Shown here: positions 41,301 through 49,872 of the stretch, one piece after another
How the letters are laid out: each line of letters opens with the position of its first letter
How positions within the stretch are numbered: position 1 is the stretch's first letter
Assembly (NCBI GenBank): GCA_028280965.1
Contig: JANQKT010000011.1
Location: forward strand, 1 to 55,729
DNA: 55,729 nt
Reading direction: 5' to 3'
Source: Phycisphaeraceae bacterium
GTDB lineage: Bacteria; Planctomycetota; Phycisphaerae; Phycisphaerales; Phycisphaeraceae
Program-made: the position numbers and the translations under genes
The notes under the pieces: model-generated
The model's database searches: none
What the model was told of the DNA's origin: nothing
What the model saw: the letters and a program-made list of their open reading frames with translations, nothing else

Positions 41301-42481
41301 ACCTGCAGCATGAGGACGGCACACTGAGCTGTCATGCTGCGGAGAACGCGCGGGCACCCTTGTGGTCCGCGGCGCTGCCCGCTGAAGCGATGCGTTGGTA
41401 CGTCGTTGCGGATAACGCCGAGCAGGTGCTGATCTGGTCGGCCGATACCGGCGTCATTGCCTCGCTCGACCCCGCGACCGGGCAGACGCAGTGGGCCACG
41501 CCGATGGGCTTCGCCTCCGAAGCGCCCTGGCGGCTGGACCCGCTGCCCGGCGAGGCGGTGGGGCGGTACCTCGTCTCGCTCTCCGACGCGGTTGTCTGTT
41601 TTGGTCACCGCGAGAGCGCGCAGATCGTTGCGATCGATCGCGCCGGCGGGGGCGTGCTCTGGCGCACAGAGCTGGTGATGACCGAGCTGACCGCGCTCGA
41701 CTGTGACGCCTGGACTCTCGCCGCCGCCGGGCGCATCGGCCGGCTCGAGCAGGCCGCCACCGGCAAGCTCGGCCTGCTGAGCCTGTTTACGGGCGAGCCG
41801 CAGACCGAACACCCCGAGCTGCGCGTGAACGTCGCGCCACGCTCGGTCGCGCTCGTAGACCGCCTGGTGATCCTCTGCGGCACGGCAAAGATCGTCGCGG
41901 TCGAGTCCGAGACCGGCGACGAGCTCTGGTCCCGGGCCTTCGCCGACCGCCGGCTTACCGGCGCGGTCGCAACCACCCCAAGCCTGATCGCGGCGGCAAC
42001 CGACGACGGCATGGTCCACCTCCTGGATACCCACCACAGCGGCCGGCTGCTCGGAAGCGTCCAGGCCCGAGGCCGCTCCGATCCCGAAGGGCTCACCCTC
42101 CAAGCCGCAGACGAACAGGTCTGGGTCACCGGCGGGCGCGGGGTGATGTGCCTCGGCCGGTCACCGGTCCTGCAGTGGCAGGACGCGATCAGCCTGCCCG
42201 ACCGGCGTCCGCTCACATCACTTGTTGGTGAAGAACGTGTCGCGTTGTTCGTGACCAGCGACATAGACCCGGGCCCCGGCCAGCTCGCCACGGCCAAGGC
42301 CTGCGATCTGTTCATCTTCAACCGCGCCGGCGGCCGGCTGGTCAACCAGTACACTCTCGGCCCGGCGGACAACGACCCCGCGGTCGCCGACCGCCTGGAT
42401 CCCGCCGGTGCTCAGCTATTCGGTAAAGGCCTGGTCGTGCCGGTCGGTTGGCGGACGATGGTCGTGCCGGGATTGCAGTAA
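38318..42481 (+). CDS. Giant exported PQQ-like beta-propeller / TPR protein
   Basis: About 1,388 residues from the ATG at 38318 (other ATGs at 38327, 38333 and 38348 are possible; all give the same signal peptide ARWLVVVGLYLSLLAPSAAA). The N-terminal ~200 residues are helical repeats of TPR type. Several stretches of the quinoprotein-like propeller follow (VAWDRASGQRLWAYPED, LLVLDRETGRLLDEAES, IASLDPATGQTQWATP, VVAVESETGDELWSRAF). A second helical region separates two propellers. Such layouts resemble BamB-like or outer-membrane scaffold proteins expanded in planctomycetes. PQQ binding is not shown; the W-motif blades may be structural. The exact start and function are uncertain. Confidence 0.8.
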   Translation: MGLMPMDRLSMARWLVVVGLYLSLLAPSAAAQNPNVTVNEQPTAEQRLGEINELRAANRHDAAAELVQELVEQSRFKLVGTGQGRYTDAERWCKEELLRDGVLREAYRQRYTASATHALDQARLDEDPAEALAGVYQSYAATAPAFEAGLELAGRLLESGDASAATELIEELMRHPDRDTELGRLVTLRGAAAVYTHDHDKAAEVRDQLIELGLDGRAAWLASLADALGPGAFAVRPGLIDAGPKPEELSVALWDQPLASVDRSAMWVRGRAVLPVVTPSLVLVNNGRQVVAWDRASGQRLWAYPEDDGPVVTRTIGGQRWYDARAVGRDAGAVAAVLGESYGITENRNPYVPRNRLAVIDEATGSQRWERASGEVYEGEPTEGQTRRVGRANLQLTHFVGTPIIARGQVLALLRRANSNSSSQTTWLMSFDLEDGTLRWYRHLALASLSYSSDQSKVAPQMALHGDTLYLTDCIASVAAVDIRRGGYRWLRVLPVGYGQAQRLTLETDGTLSPPVLTHAGLMVPLALSRDRLVLLDPGDGSTLQTFENHPQVGQAQYLMDGGDGAVVVSAKSVAFWDAGDAEVAWTFPFDPSEKAQGRGDVTRRFVIVPTTTRLLVLDRETGRLLDEAESPGGNVTVRDGEVLATSAERLYSYTSWRRAYQRLVDRAEQQPTDPTAGLALASLAIRLGGQADAAIQGVGYAIRAIENQTPAQAVLTRERVFGQLRALAIEPSAMDERTRRLLYDRLALVTHTATQEATYHLDAGRFHAAQNEPGRAVEHFQSVVADTAFASQPYERRGVTRSAGAVAQQEILQLIETHGRSVYGRYDALARAQLAEIKAAGEPDASALAMIARRYPMSLAAVEALLEAGQRLEAQGKQAAAIGLYQQAVVRAGHSRQRQLSVGHLLTFYLNAGRPAAAAALLEREGRLYPDLYPIDAGKPLPPSVWQQRIALAPTPDRVRPALAEKLTTPFMLPGRLTLPAPGIDGASLSGRLYLQHEDGTLSCHAAENARAPLWSAALPAEAMRWYVVADNAEQVLIWSADTGVIASLDPATGQTQWATPMGFASEAPWRLDPLPGEAVGRYLVSLSDAVVCFGHRESAQIVAIDRAGGGVLWRTELVMTELTALDCDAWTLAAAGRIGRLEQAATGKLGLLSLFTGEPQTEHPELRVNVAPRSVALVDRLVILCGTAKIVAVESETGDELWSRAFADRRLTGAVATTPSLIAAATDDGMVHLLDTHHSGRLLGSVQARGRSDPEGLTLQAADEQVWVTGGRGVMCLGRSPVLQWQDAISLPDRRPLTSLVGEERVALFVTSDIDPGPGQLATAKACDLFIFNRAGGRLVNQYTLGPADNDPAVADRLDPAGAQLFGKGLVVPVGWRTMVVPGLQ

Positions 42482-42487
42482 CCAACA

Positions 42488-42512
42488 AAGCCGCCGAAGA
42501 TGTCGGCGGTCT
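42488..42512. terminator. Hairpin between convergent genes
   Basis: CCGCCGA (42491-42497) and TCGGCGG (42503-42509) pair around AGATG, directly after the stop of the plus-strand gene and before the end of the minus-strand HD-GYP gene. A short TCTT follows. It is a plausible but weak terminator. Confidence 0.45.
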
Positions 42513-42581
42513 TGCCGTCGTCCAACATAATCGTCATGACGTGACCCGACCCGCGGATTGCATCCGTGGTCTGCGGGTATG

Positions 42582-44120
42582 TCACGCCGCGCGGCTGCCG
42601 AGGTCGGACTCGGTCGCGCCCTGGTGACGCTCGACCATCTCGTCGTACTCGGTGAAGTCGAGGCCGAGGAACGGGCCGGTTAGAGACGGGTCGAACTGCG
42701 TGCCCGAGCACTTGTTGATCTCCTCGAACACCTGCTCGCGCGGCATCGCGGCGCGGTACGAACGCGTCGAGCTCATCGCGTCGAAGGTGTCGGCGACGCC
42801 GAGGATCCGGCCGTACAGCGGGATCGCCTCGCCCGCCAGCTTGTCGGGGTAGCCGCGGCCGTCCCAGCGCTCGTGGTGGTACAGCACGCCGTCGAGGACG
42901 TCCGCCATCTTGGGGATGCCCTTGAGGATGTTGTAGCCGATGCGCGGGTGCTTCTTGATCTGCTCGAACTCCTCGTCGTTGAGCCGGCCGGTCTTGCACA
43001 GCACCGCCTCGGGCACGCCGATCTTGCCCACGTCGTGGACCAGCCCGCTGATGCGGATGCGCTCGACCTCTTCGGCGTCCAGGCCGATGACCTCGGCCAG
43101 CCGCATGCCCAGCATCGCGACGCGTTCGGAGTGACCGAAGGTGTACCGGTCCTTGGCGTCCAGCGCCGCGGAAACCGCCTCGAGGGAACCAATAAACATG
43201 TTCTTCTGCTCTGTAAAACGTGCGGCGTTCTCGTGAAAAGCGCCCAGGAAACCGGCGATCGCGTCCAACAACTGCGTGTCCCCGCTGGTCGCTTCGGGGT
43301 CCGGCCCGGTCTTGCCCCCGGCGCAGACGACGCCGATCACCCGGCCGTCGTGGCGGATCGGGTCGAGGATTACTTCGGACTTCACCAGCGTTGCGAGCTC
43401 GTCCTGCTCGACCTGCAGGAGCTTGCGCCAGCCCTTGTCTCCGAAGGACTCCAGCAGACGCCCGGTCGCGGCCCGGAAGGCGTTGGCCTCGCAAGGGATC
43501 GCGCCGGCGATCAGGCACGCGTCGTTCAGGCCGGTGGCGTCTTCGGCGTCCTTGGCAAACCGCGCCGCCGACCAGCCGTAGCCCTGGGTCATGCGCAACT
43601 GATCGCAGATGCCCTGCGCCAGGTGCTGGGGCGCCTCCAGCGAGCTCATCGACTGACCGATGCTGTAGAGCATCGTGATGTTCTCGTAGCTCTGGCCCAG
43701 CTGCTCGGCGAGGTCGTCCACCGCGAACTGGTCCTGATCGATCCGCCGCAGGTCCGCGAGGTTCCACGCAAGCGCCTGGGCCAGCGCATTCAGCTCTTCG
43801 GCGGACCGACTGGCAGTGCTGGTCAATACGAAACCCTCAAACGGGCCGTCGGGGTCGGGCACCCAGGCCGCGCAGGCTTGCTCATCCAGCTGCAGTGCAT
43901 CTTTACCGGCTTGCAGCTGTTCACGCACCGCGGCGAGCTTCTCGGACAACTCGGCGTGGTCGCTGCTCGCAGTGTCTTGTGGCGTCTGTTCGTCCGCAAC
44001 GCGCTGATCGGTCAGCGTTTGGCCCAGGCAGGACCACACGCCAAGGCCGAGTGCATTGCAACGCCGAGCAAACATCTTTGTTGCCTGGTCGGCGATCTCT
44101 TTGTGTAGTGTTCCGTGCAT
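42582..44120 (-). CDS. GAF-HD-GYP c-di-GMP phosphodiesterase
   Basis: A 512-residue cytosolic protein. The N-terminal ~150 residues are helical, ~155-310 look like a GAF domain, and ~325-500 is an HD-GYP domain. All catalytic signatures are present: HD at 362-363 in SGLVHDVGKIGVP, HHERWDGRGYPD with the GYP triad, and GVADTFDAMSS. Intact HD-GYP domains hydrolyse c-di-GMP to GMP or pGpG. The start is placed at 44120 from the family-like MHGTLH beginning; it follows a response regulator on the same strand by 43 bp. The pair is divergent from a histidine kinase and a pilus/secretion operon, which suggests that this enzyme sets the c-di-GMP level seen by that machine. Confidence 0.9.
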   Translation of the reverse strand: MHGTLHKEIADQATKMFARRCNALGLGVWSCLGQTLTDQRVADEQTPQDTASSDHAELSEKLAAVREQLQAGKDALQLDEQACAAWVPDPDGPFEGFVLTSTASRSAEELNALAQALAWNLADLRRIDQDQFAVDDLAEQLGQSYENITMLYSIGQSMSSLEAPQHLAQGICDQLRMTQGYGWSAARFAKDAEDATGLNDACLIAGAIPCEANAFRAATGRLLESFGDKGWRKLLQVEQDELATLVKSEVILDPIRHDGRVIGVVCAGGKTGPDPEATSGDTQLLDAIAGFLGAFHENAARFTEQKNMFIGSLEAVSAALDAKDRYTFGHSERVAMLGMRLAEVIGLDAEEVERIRISGLVHDVGKIGVPEAVLCKTGRLNDEEFEQIKKHPRIGYNILKGIPKMADVLDGVLYHHERWDGRGYPDKLAGEAIPLYGRILGVADTFDAMSSTRSYRAAMPREQVFEEINKCSGTQFDPSLTGPFLGLDFTEYDEMVERHQGATESDLGSRAA

Positions 44121-44163
44121 CGGTCGTGGTCGCGGGGTCAAGAAGTGGGCGGCGGAGTATGGC

Positions 44164-44544
44164 TCAGGCAGCCGGGGCCAGCACACCCTGCACCTGGTTG
44201 ACCAGGTCGTTAGGACTGAAGGGCTTGTTCATCAGCAGGCGGATGCCCGTCGAAGCGATCTCCTGCTCAGACAGCTTGTGGCCGCGCGCGGTGAGCAGGA
44301 TGATCGGGATGTCCGCGGTGCGCTCGTCCTCGGCGAGTTGAACGCTCATCTCAAAGCCGGTCAGGACCGGCATCTGGAAGTCGGTCACGATCAGACTGGG
44401 GCGGTGCTCCTGCGCGAGCGCAAGGCAGTCGCCGCCATTGGTTGCGACGATCACCTCGTAACCCGCGGACTTCAGCTTCGCACCCACCAGGTGGCGGATG
44501 TGCGGCTCGTCGTCCGCGATCAATACGGTCAGGGGGTGCTGCAT
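44164..44544 (-). CDS. Single-domain response regulator
   Basis: A 126-residue CheY-like receiver. The acidic pocket Asp11/Asp12, phosphoacceptor Asp55 (VTDFQMP), Thr85 and Lys107 (NKPF) are all present, and no output domain follows. It therefore works by protein contact, perhaps with the HD-GYP protein encoded 43 bp downstream or with the divergent kinase's other partners. GGAGG lies 11 bases upstream of the ATG. Its 5' end faces the histidine kinase gene across a 145-bp gap, so both could share a regulatory region. Confidence 0.93.
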   Translation of the reverse strand: MQHPLTVLIADDEPHIRHLVGAKLKSAGYEVIVATNGGDCLALAQEHRPSLIVTDFQMPVLTGFEMSVQLAEDERTADIPIILLTARGHKLSEQEIASTGIRLLMNKPFSPNDLVNQVQGVLAPAA

Positions 44545-44689
44545 GCGTGGATAGTCCTCCGGGGAAAGGGCGACCCCCCCCCGGACCCTATCGGCACGGC
44601 CACCGGGACCGTTTAGCGGGTTGATGCGGTTCAGCGGAGCGCTTGGCCGGTCGATATCGCTATGGGCACCTACGCGTGCCCGGAGGCAA

Positions 44690-46519
44690 ATGAACTGGAG
44701 AGCACTGACATCCAGGGCGGCACGCACGCCCAGGGGGGCGGGCCCGGAGGCTTTGACGTGGCCGTTTGGCGCGGCGTTGGCCGTGCTTTGGCTGCTGTCG
44801 TTCTCCGCCGGCGTCTGGTGGGTGGCGCAGGGCACGGTCGCGCAGCAACGCAACGCCGCGGTCGCGCGTGCAGAGCTCTTGGCCGATAACTTGTCATCGG
44901 GCATCGAGCCGCTGCTCGCCTCGGGTGAGCTGTCCGCTGTCCGCCGACTGATCACCGAGGCCGGCTACCAGCAGACGCTGACCACGTGCCGGCTCGAGCT
45001 GTCCGATGGCCGCTCGCTGGCAGACGCAGACCTCGACAAGCCGCAGATGACCGTCCTGCCCGCCCAGTGGCCGGCGAGCGGCTCGGCCGAGGCGCAGACG
45101 CGCGTCATCAATAACCAGATCACGATCGACCGCCCGGTGCCCGTGCCCGGCGGCGGCGAGGCGATATTGACGATCGTTTCCGAACTGCCCCCGACGACGA
45201 CCACGATCCAGCCCATGCTCCCGGGTGTCGGTCTGGTCGGCGCGCTCGGTCTGGTTGGTGTGCTCGTGGTTTACCGCAAGATGCGCGGCCGGCTGGAGGT
45301 GCTGACGCTGATCCGCGGCGCGCTGCGTGACGCCGGCGAGGCGACGGCGGACCTGTCGGCCCTCGCCGTCAACCCGGGCTGGGGCCCGGAGGCGGCCGGC
45401 TGGAACCGGCTGATCGCTGGGCGTCAGCTCACCGACCAGACCGCGATCGAGCAGCAACTCGACGCGCTCAATGCGCACAGCAGCGGCGGGACGCTCGAGT
45501 CGGCCTGCGATGGGTTATGGACCGGGATGCTGCTGGCCGATGCGCGCGGACGCGTGGCTTATGTCAACGGTGCCGCCGCCGCGTCGTTGTTGATGGACCG
45601 TGACGTCGCGGTCGGCATGCCGCTGACGCCGATGCTGGCCGACGAAACGCTTGCCGAGTACGTCGAGCAGGTGCTGTCCGGCTCCGGCCCGGGGCGCGTG
45701 ACACACGAGATGCAGCTGGGCTACGGCAGCGAGACGAATACGCTGCGTGTGACACTCCGCCGACTCACCGGCACCGGCGGGATGGTGATGACGCTCGAGG
45801 ACATCACCCAGCAGCGTGTCGCCGAGTCTTCGCGCCACGACTTTGTCAGCCGGGCGACGCACGAGCTGCGCACACCGCTGACCAACATACGCCTGTACGT
45901 CGAGACGGCGCAGGAAGACGGCAAGGACGATGCGCAGCTGCGCGGTGAGTGCCTGAACGTCATCGCGCGCGAGTCGCAGCGGCTCGAGCGCCTGGTCAGC
46001 GAGATGCTGTCGGTCTCGGAGATCGAGGCCGGCTCGATGACGATCCGCCGGGACGATGTGCGGCTGGATCAGCTGTTCAAGTCGCTGGAAAAAGACTACA
46101 GCGCGAACGCGAAGACGAAGGGCATCGACCTGCGTTTCGACCTGCCGCCGAAGCTGCCCGCGGTGCAGGGCGACCGGGACAAGCTCGCGATCGTCCTGCA
46201 GAACCTGCTGGGCAACGCGATCAAGTACACACCCGAGGGAGGCAAGGTCGGCGTCGGTGTGGACCTGAGCGCGACCGAGCTGAACGTCGAGGTCCGCGAC
46301 TCGGGCATCGGCATCAGCGAGGAAGACCTGCCGCGCGTGTTCGAGAAGTTCTACCGCGCCAACGACCCGCGCCTCGGCGACATCACCGGCTCGGGCCTGG
46401 GCCTGGCGCTGTCGCACGAGATCGTCCGGCTGCACGGCGGCGAGCTGACCGCGGACTCGGTCCTCAACGAGGGCAGCACGTTCCGCCTCGTGCTGCCGAT
46501 CCGCGCGGAGGGGGTATGA
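44690..46519 (+). CDS. Membrane sensor histidine kinase with PAS-like domain
   Basis: A 609-residue kinase. TM1 is at ~25-45, an extracytoplasmic sensor of ~130 residues follows, TM2 is near 185-200 (LPGVGLVGALGLVGVLVVY), then a PAS-like domain at ~265-370, a dimerisation helix with phosphoacceptor His391 in ATHELRTPLTN, and a HATPase domain with NLLGNAIKYTPEGG and DSGIGISEED. A HAMP domain is not clear. GGAGG is close to the ATG at 44690; the earlier ATG at 44621 lacks a ribosome site. It probably phosphorylates the divergent receiver. The next gene (STAS) starts one base after its stop. Confidence 0.93.
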   Translation: MNWRALTSRAARTPRGAGPEALTWPFGAALAVLWLLSFSAGVWWVAQGTVAQQRNAAVARAELLADNLSSGIEPLLASGELSAVRRLITEAGYQQTLTTCRLELSDGRSLADADLDKPQMTVLPAQWPASGSAEAQTRVINNQITIDRPVPVPGGGEAILTIVSELPPTTTTIQPMLPGVGLVGALGLVGVLVVYRKMRGRLEVLTLIRGALRDAGEATADLSALAVNPGWGPEAAGWNRLIAGRQLTDQTAIEQQLDALNAHSSGGTLESACDGLWTGMLLADARGRVAYVNGAAAASLLMDRDVAVGMPLTPMLADETLAEYVEQVLSGSGPGRVTHEMQLGYGSETNTLRVTLRRLTGTGGMVMTLEDITQQRVAESSRHDFVSRATHELRTPLTNIRLYVETAQEDGKDDAQLRGECLNVIARESQRLERLVSEMLSVSEIEAGSMTIRRDDVRLDQLFKSLEKDYSANAKTKGIDLRFDLPPKLPAVQGDRDKLAIVLQNLLGNAIKYTPEGGKVGVGVDLSATELNVEVRDSGIGISEEDLPRVFEKFYRANDPRLGDITGSGLGLALSHEIVRLHGGELTADSVLNEGSTFRLVLPIRAEGV

Positions 46520-46520
46520 C

Positions 46521-46859
46521 ATGCCTGGGATCAGCGAAGAGCGGCACGGCGCGGTCTTGGTGATCAAGCCGGACGGCCCGCTGGTGCAAGACGAGGCGGA
46601 GGCGTTGGCCGAGGCGGCGCTGGGCAGCTCGCGCGACCTGCTCGGCCGGCTGACGATCGACCTGTCCGCGTCGCCCTACATCGACTCGATCGGGCTGGAG
46701 ACGCTGCTCGACCTCGCGGATGAGCTGGATGCGAGCGGGCAGACGCTGCGGCTCGCCGGTGTGTCCGCGACGGTGCGGGAGGTGATGGACCTCACCGGGC
46801 TGACCAACCGCTTTGAGTTCCACGAAGACGCGAACCTCGCCGTAAGGAGTTTCCTGTGA
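46521..46859 (+). CDS. STAS-domain protein (anti-sigma antagonist type)
   Basis: A 112-residue single STAS domain. DLSASPYIDSIGLETLLDL gives the conserved D-x-S and IDSxGL region where SpoIIAA-like proteins are phosphorylated on Ser. The STAS partner kinase and sigma factor are not in the cluster. It is one base from the histidine kinase stop and its own stop overlaps the start of the GspE gene (GTGA), so it is built into the secretion/pilus operon. It may switch the ATPase or a sigma factor in response to the kinase. This is inferred only from position. Confidence 0.88.
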   Translation: MPGISEERHGAVLVIKPDGPLVQDEAEALAEAALGSSRDLLGRLTIDLSASPYIDSIGLETLLDLADELDASGQTLRLAGVSATVREVMDLTGLTNRFEFHEDANLAVRSFL

Positions 46860-48637
46860 AGCTGCGTGCGCCGCAGAAAAAACTCGGTGAGTTGCTGGTC
46901 GATGCGGGTCTGATCTCGGAGGAGCAGCTCGGTCAGGCGCTGTCGCTGCAAAAACGCGGCAAGAAGATGCTCGGCAGCGTGCTGATCAGCGAAGGCATGG
47001 TCTCCGGCTCGGCGATGGTGGGCGTGCTCGCGAAACAGCTCGGCCTCCGCGGCGTCATCCTCCGCCACGGCCTGATCGACACGGCGCTGCTCAAGGAGGT
47101 CGGCCAGGAAGAGGCGACGCGCCTGCAGGCCGTGCCGATGTTCCGCGTGCGCGACACGATGACCGTCGCGATGGCCGAGCCGCAGTCGCTGCCCGCGATC
47201 GACCGGCTGCGCCAGCTCACCGGCTGCAAGATCAAGCCCGTGCTCGCGCTGCCGCAGAACATCGAGCAGTTCATCGATCAGAACACCGGCCAGGACCTGG
47301 ACGTCGATGACTTCCTCGCCTCGCTTCACCACTCCGAAGAAGTCGAGGTCATCGCGAACGACGAGGCCGACGACGAGCCCGCGGCGAACCTCGACCGGCT
47401 GGTCGAGGGCAGCCCGATCGTCAACCTGGTCAACGTCGCGATGCTGCAGGCGGTCCGCGACGGCGCCAGCGACATCCACATCGAGCCGGACCGCAAGGGC
47501 ACGCGCATCCGTTACCGCATCGACGGCGTGATGCGCGAGCTGATGAAGCCGCCGCCGGGCATGCACTCGGCGATCGTGTCACGCGTCAAGGTCGTGGGCA
47601 AGATGGATATCGCCGAGCGGCGGCTGCCGCAGGAAGGGCGCGTGCGCATCGTCGCCGAGGGACGCGATGTGGACCTGCGTGTGTCGTCGATCCCGACGCT
47701 GCTGGGCGAGAAGCTGGTGATCCGGCTGCTGGACAAGTCGAACCTGAACGTGCGGATGGAGCAGCTCGGCTTCCGCGAAGAGCCGCTGGATGTCTTTAAG
47801 CGCATGCTGCGCCAGCCGTACGGGCTGGTGCTCGTCACAGGGCCGACCGGCTCGGGCAAGACGACGACGCTGTACTCGGCGCTCGACCTGTTGCGCAGCC
47901 CGGAGACGAACCTGGTCACGGTCGAGGACCCGGTCGAGTACCAGATGGACCTGGTGAATCAGATCCATGTGAACGACTCGGTCGGCCTGTCGTTCGCCCG
48001 CGCGCTGCGGAGCATCTTGCGGCAGGACCCGGACATCATCATGGTCGGCGAGATCCGCGACGAGGAGACCGCGCGCGTCGCGGTGCAGGCGGCGCTCACC
48101 GGCCACCTCGTCCTCGCGACGCTGCACACCAACGATGCACCCGGCGCGGTGTCGCGCCTGCTGGACATGAACATCGAGCCCTACCTGCTGTCGGGTGCGC
48201 TGGTCGGTGTCGTCGCTCAGCGTCTGGCGCGCAAAGTCTGCCCGGCATGCGCGAGCAAGTACCACCCCGAGCCGGAGCTGCTCGCCGAGGCAGGGCTGAT
48301 GGACAAGGTCGGCCGGGCGTTTAGACACGGCACCGGCTGCCGCGAGTGCCACGACACCGGGTTCAGGGGCCGGCTGGGGATCTACGAGGTGATGGAGGTC
48401 ACGCCGAAGCTCCGCCGGATGATCCACCGCGGCGCCGCGGCGCACCAGCTGCGCGAGACAGCGCGGGCCGCAGGCGTGACCACGCTCAGCGAAGAAGGCG
48501 CCGAGCTCGCGCTGTCGGGCTCGACATCGCTGGAAGAAATCCTGCGCGTGACACGCAACGAGGGCGACCTCGACGCCGACGAGTCGGCACCGACCAATCC
48601 GCCTGATGACGAGACATCACGGAGGGAGGCGGCATGA
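46856..48637 (+). CDS. GspE/PilB-type assembly ATPase with MshEN-like domain
   Basis: A 593-residue hexameric motor for type II secretion or type IV pilus assembly. Residues 9-32 and 38-61, separated by exactly five residues, fit the two 24-residue MshEN motifs that bind c-di-GMP (x-LGxxLVxxG ... LxxxLxxQ); the leading Arg of each is replaced by Lys9 and Met38. The ATPase core has Walker A GPTGSGKT at 329-336, an Asp box and TLHTNDAPGA. A four-Cys zinc site follows (CPACASKY ... GCRECHDTG). The GTG start overlaps the STAS stop, with TAAGGAG upstream. It overlaps gspF by 4 bp. Confidence 0.93.
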   Translation: MKLRAPQKKLGELLVDAGLISEEQLGQALSLQKRGKKMLGSVLISEGMVSGSAMVGVLAKQLGLRGVILRHGLIDTALLKEVGQEEATRLQAVPMFRVRDTMTVAMAEPQSLPAIDRLRQLTGCKIKPVLALPQNIEQFIDQNTGQDLDVDDFLASLHHSEEVEVIANDEADDEPAANLDRLVEGSPIVNLVNVAMLQAVRDGASDIHIEPDRKGTRIRYRIDGVMRELMKPPPGMHSAIVSRVKVVGKMDIAERRLPQEGRVRIVAEGRDVDLRVSSIPTLLGEKLVIRLLDKSNLNVRMEQLGFREEPLDVFKRMLRQPYGLVLVTGPTGSGKTTTLYSALDLLRSPETNLVTVEDPVEYQMDLVNQIHVNDSVGLSFARALRSILRQDPDIIMVGEIRDEETARVAVQAALTGHLVLATLHTNDAPGAVSRLLDMNIEPYLLSGALVGVVAQRLARKVCPACASKYHPEPELLAEAGLMDKVGRAFRHGTGCRECHDTGFRGRLGIYEVMEVTPKLRRMIHRGAAAHQLRETARAAGVTTLSEEGAELALSGSTSLEEILRVTRNEGDLDADESAPTNPPDDETSRREAA

Positions 48638-49872
48638 AGCTTGCATACGACGCGGTAAGCGCGAGTGGCACACCCGTGAGCGATGTGATCGAGGCGGCGA
48701 GCGTCGACGAGGCGATGGAGGCCCTGCGCGGCAAGGGCATGTTCGTCACGCAGATCGAGCCGGAGACCAACCGGCAGGCCAAGGCGAAATCGCGCAAGGC
48801 CGTCTCGCCCGGGATCACGCTGAAGAGCAGGACCAAGCGGCTCAAGCAGGTCGCGATGTTCTCACGGCAGCTGAACGTGCTGGTCGCGACCGGCACGCCG
48901 CTGGCCGACGGGCTGGCGGCGCTCGAGCGGCAGGTCAAGGACGAGGACTTCCGCGCCCAGCTGGGGCTGGTCCGCGAGCAGGTCGAGCACGGGTCAACGC
49001 TGTACGAAGCGCTCGGCCGAAGCCCTCACTACTTCGACGAGGTCTACCGCAACATCATCAAGGCCGGCGAGTCGGCGGGCGCGCTGCCGACAATGCTCGA
49101 CCGCCTGGCGATCCTGACGCGCAAGCAGGTGCAGGTCCGCTCGCAGATCAGCGGTGCGATGATCTACCCCTGCGTGCTGATCTTTATCAGCATCGTCGTG
49201 CTCGCGGTCATGCTCACGCTCGTGATGCCGCGCTTCACCGGCATGTTCGAGACGCTGGACGTGCCGCTGCCGGCGACGACGCAGATGCTCATGGCAGCCT
49301 CCGCGCTGCTACGCGCCTACTGGTGGGCGGTGGTCCTCGGTGTGATCGGCTCGGCGGTCGGCCTCATGTTTGCGGTCCGCACACCGGGCGGGAAAAGGGT
49401 GCTCGACGACCTGATGATCAAGCTGCCGACACTCTCAAGCGTTACGCGCTCCTACGCGACCGCGCGGATCGCGCGGCTGATGGGTGTTTTGATCGAGTGC
49501 AACGTCCCGCTGCTCGACACGTTGCAGCTTGTGCGCAACGCAACGGGCAACGGTCACTACGAGAAGCTCATGGCCAAGGCCGAGGAAACCGTGGTCAGCG
49601 GCGAGCCGGTCAGCGGCGCGTTCGCGGACGACCGGCTGATCGAGCCGGCGCTCTATGAGGCGGTGCGCAACGGCGAGCAGTCCGGCCGATTGAGCATGCT
49701 GATGATCACCGTCGCGGACTTCATGGACGAGGAGAACGACACGCGCCTCAAGGCGCTGACGAGTTTGTTCGAGCCGCTGATCCTCGTCGTGCTGGGCCTG
49801 ATGGTCGGCGGGATCGCGATCAGCATGTTCATGCCGATGTTCGACCTGACCTCGATGGCGGGAGGCGGCTGA
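48634..49872 (+). CDS. GspF/PilC-type inner-membrane platform protein
   Basis: A 412-residue protein with the two repeated T2SSF helical domains (QVAMFSRQLNVLVATGTPL and IARLMGVLIECNVPLLDTL) and three transmembrane segments, the second (VLIFISIVVLAVMLTLVM) and the last (LILVVLGLMVGGIAISMFM) being clearest. It is the inner-membrane base on which the ATPase rotates or extracts pilin. The first ~65 residues are a cytosolic start. ATGA overlap with gspE and TGATG overlap with the pilM-like gene show tight operon packing. Confidence 0.93.
   Translation: MKLAYDAVSASGTPVSDVIEAASVDEAMEALRGKGMFVTQIEPETNRQAKAKSRKAVSPGITLKSRTKRLKQVAMFSRQLNVLVATGTPLADGLAALERQVKDEDFRAQLGLVREQVEHGSTLYEALGRSPHYFDEVYRNIIKAGESAGALPTMLDRLAILTRKQVQVRSQISGAMIYPCVLIFISIVVLAVMLTLVMPRFTGMFETLDVPLPATTQMLMAASALLRAYWWAVVLGVIGSAVGLMFAVRTPGGKRVLDDLMIKLPTLSSVTRSYATARIARLMGVLIECNVPLLDTLQLVRNATGNGHYEKLMAKAEETVVSGEPVSGAFADDRLIEPALYEAVRNGEQSGRLSMLMITVADFMDEENDTRLKALTSLFEPLILVVLGLMVGGIAISMFMPMFDLTSMAGGG

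Noticed and set aside
42412..42536. Minus-strand reading starting MTIMLDDGKTADIFGGFVG that looks protein-like
   Set aside because: It lies mostly antisense to the end of the beta-propeller gene and a hairpin, has no ribosome site, and its second half is a mirror of that gene's codon pattern.
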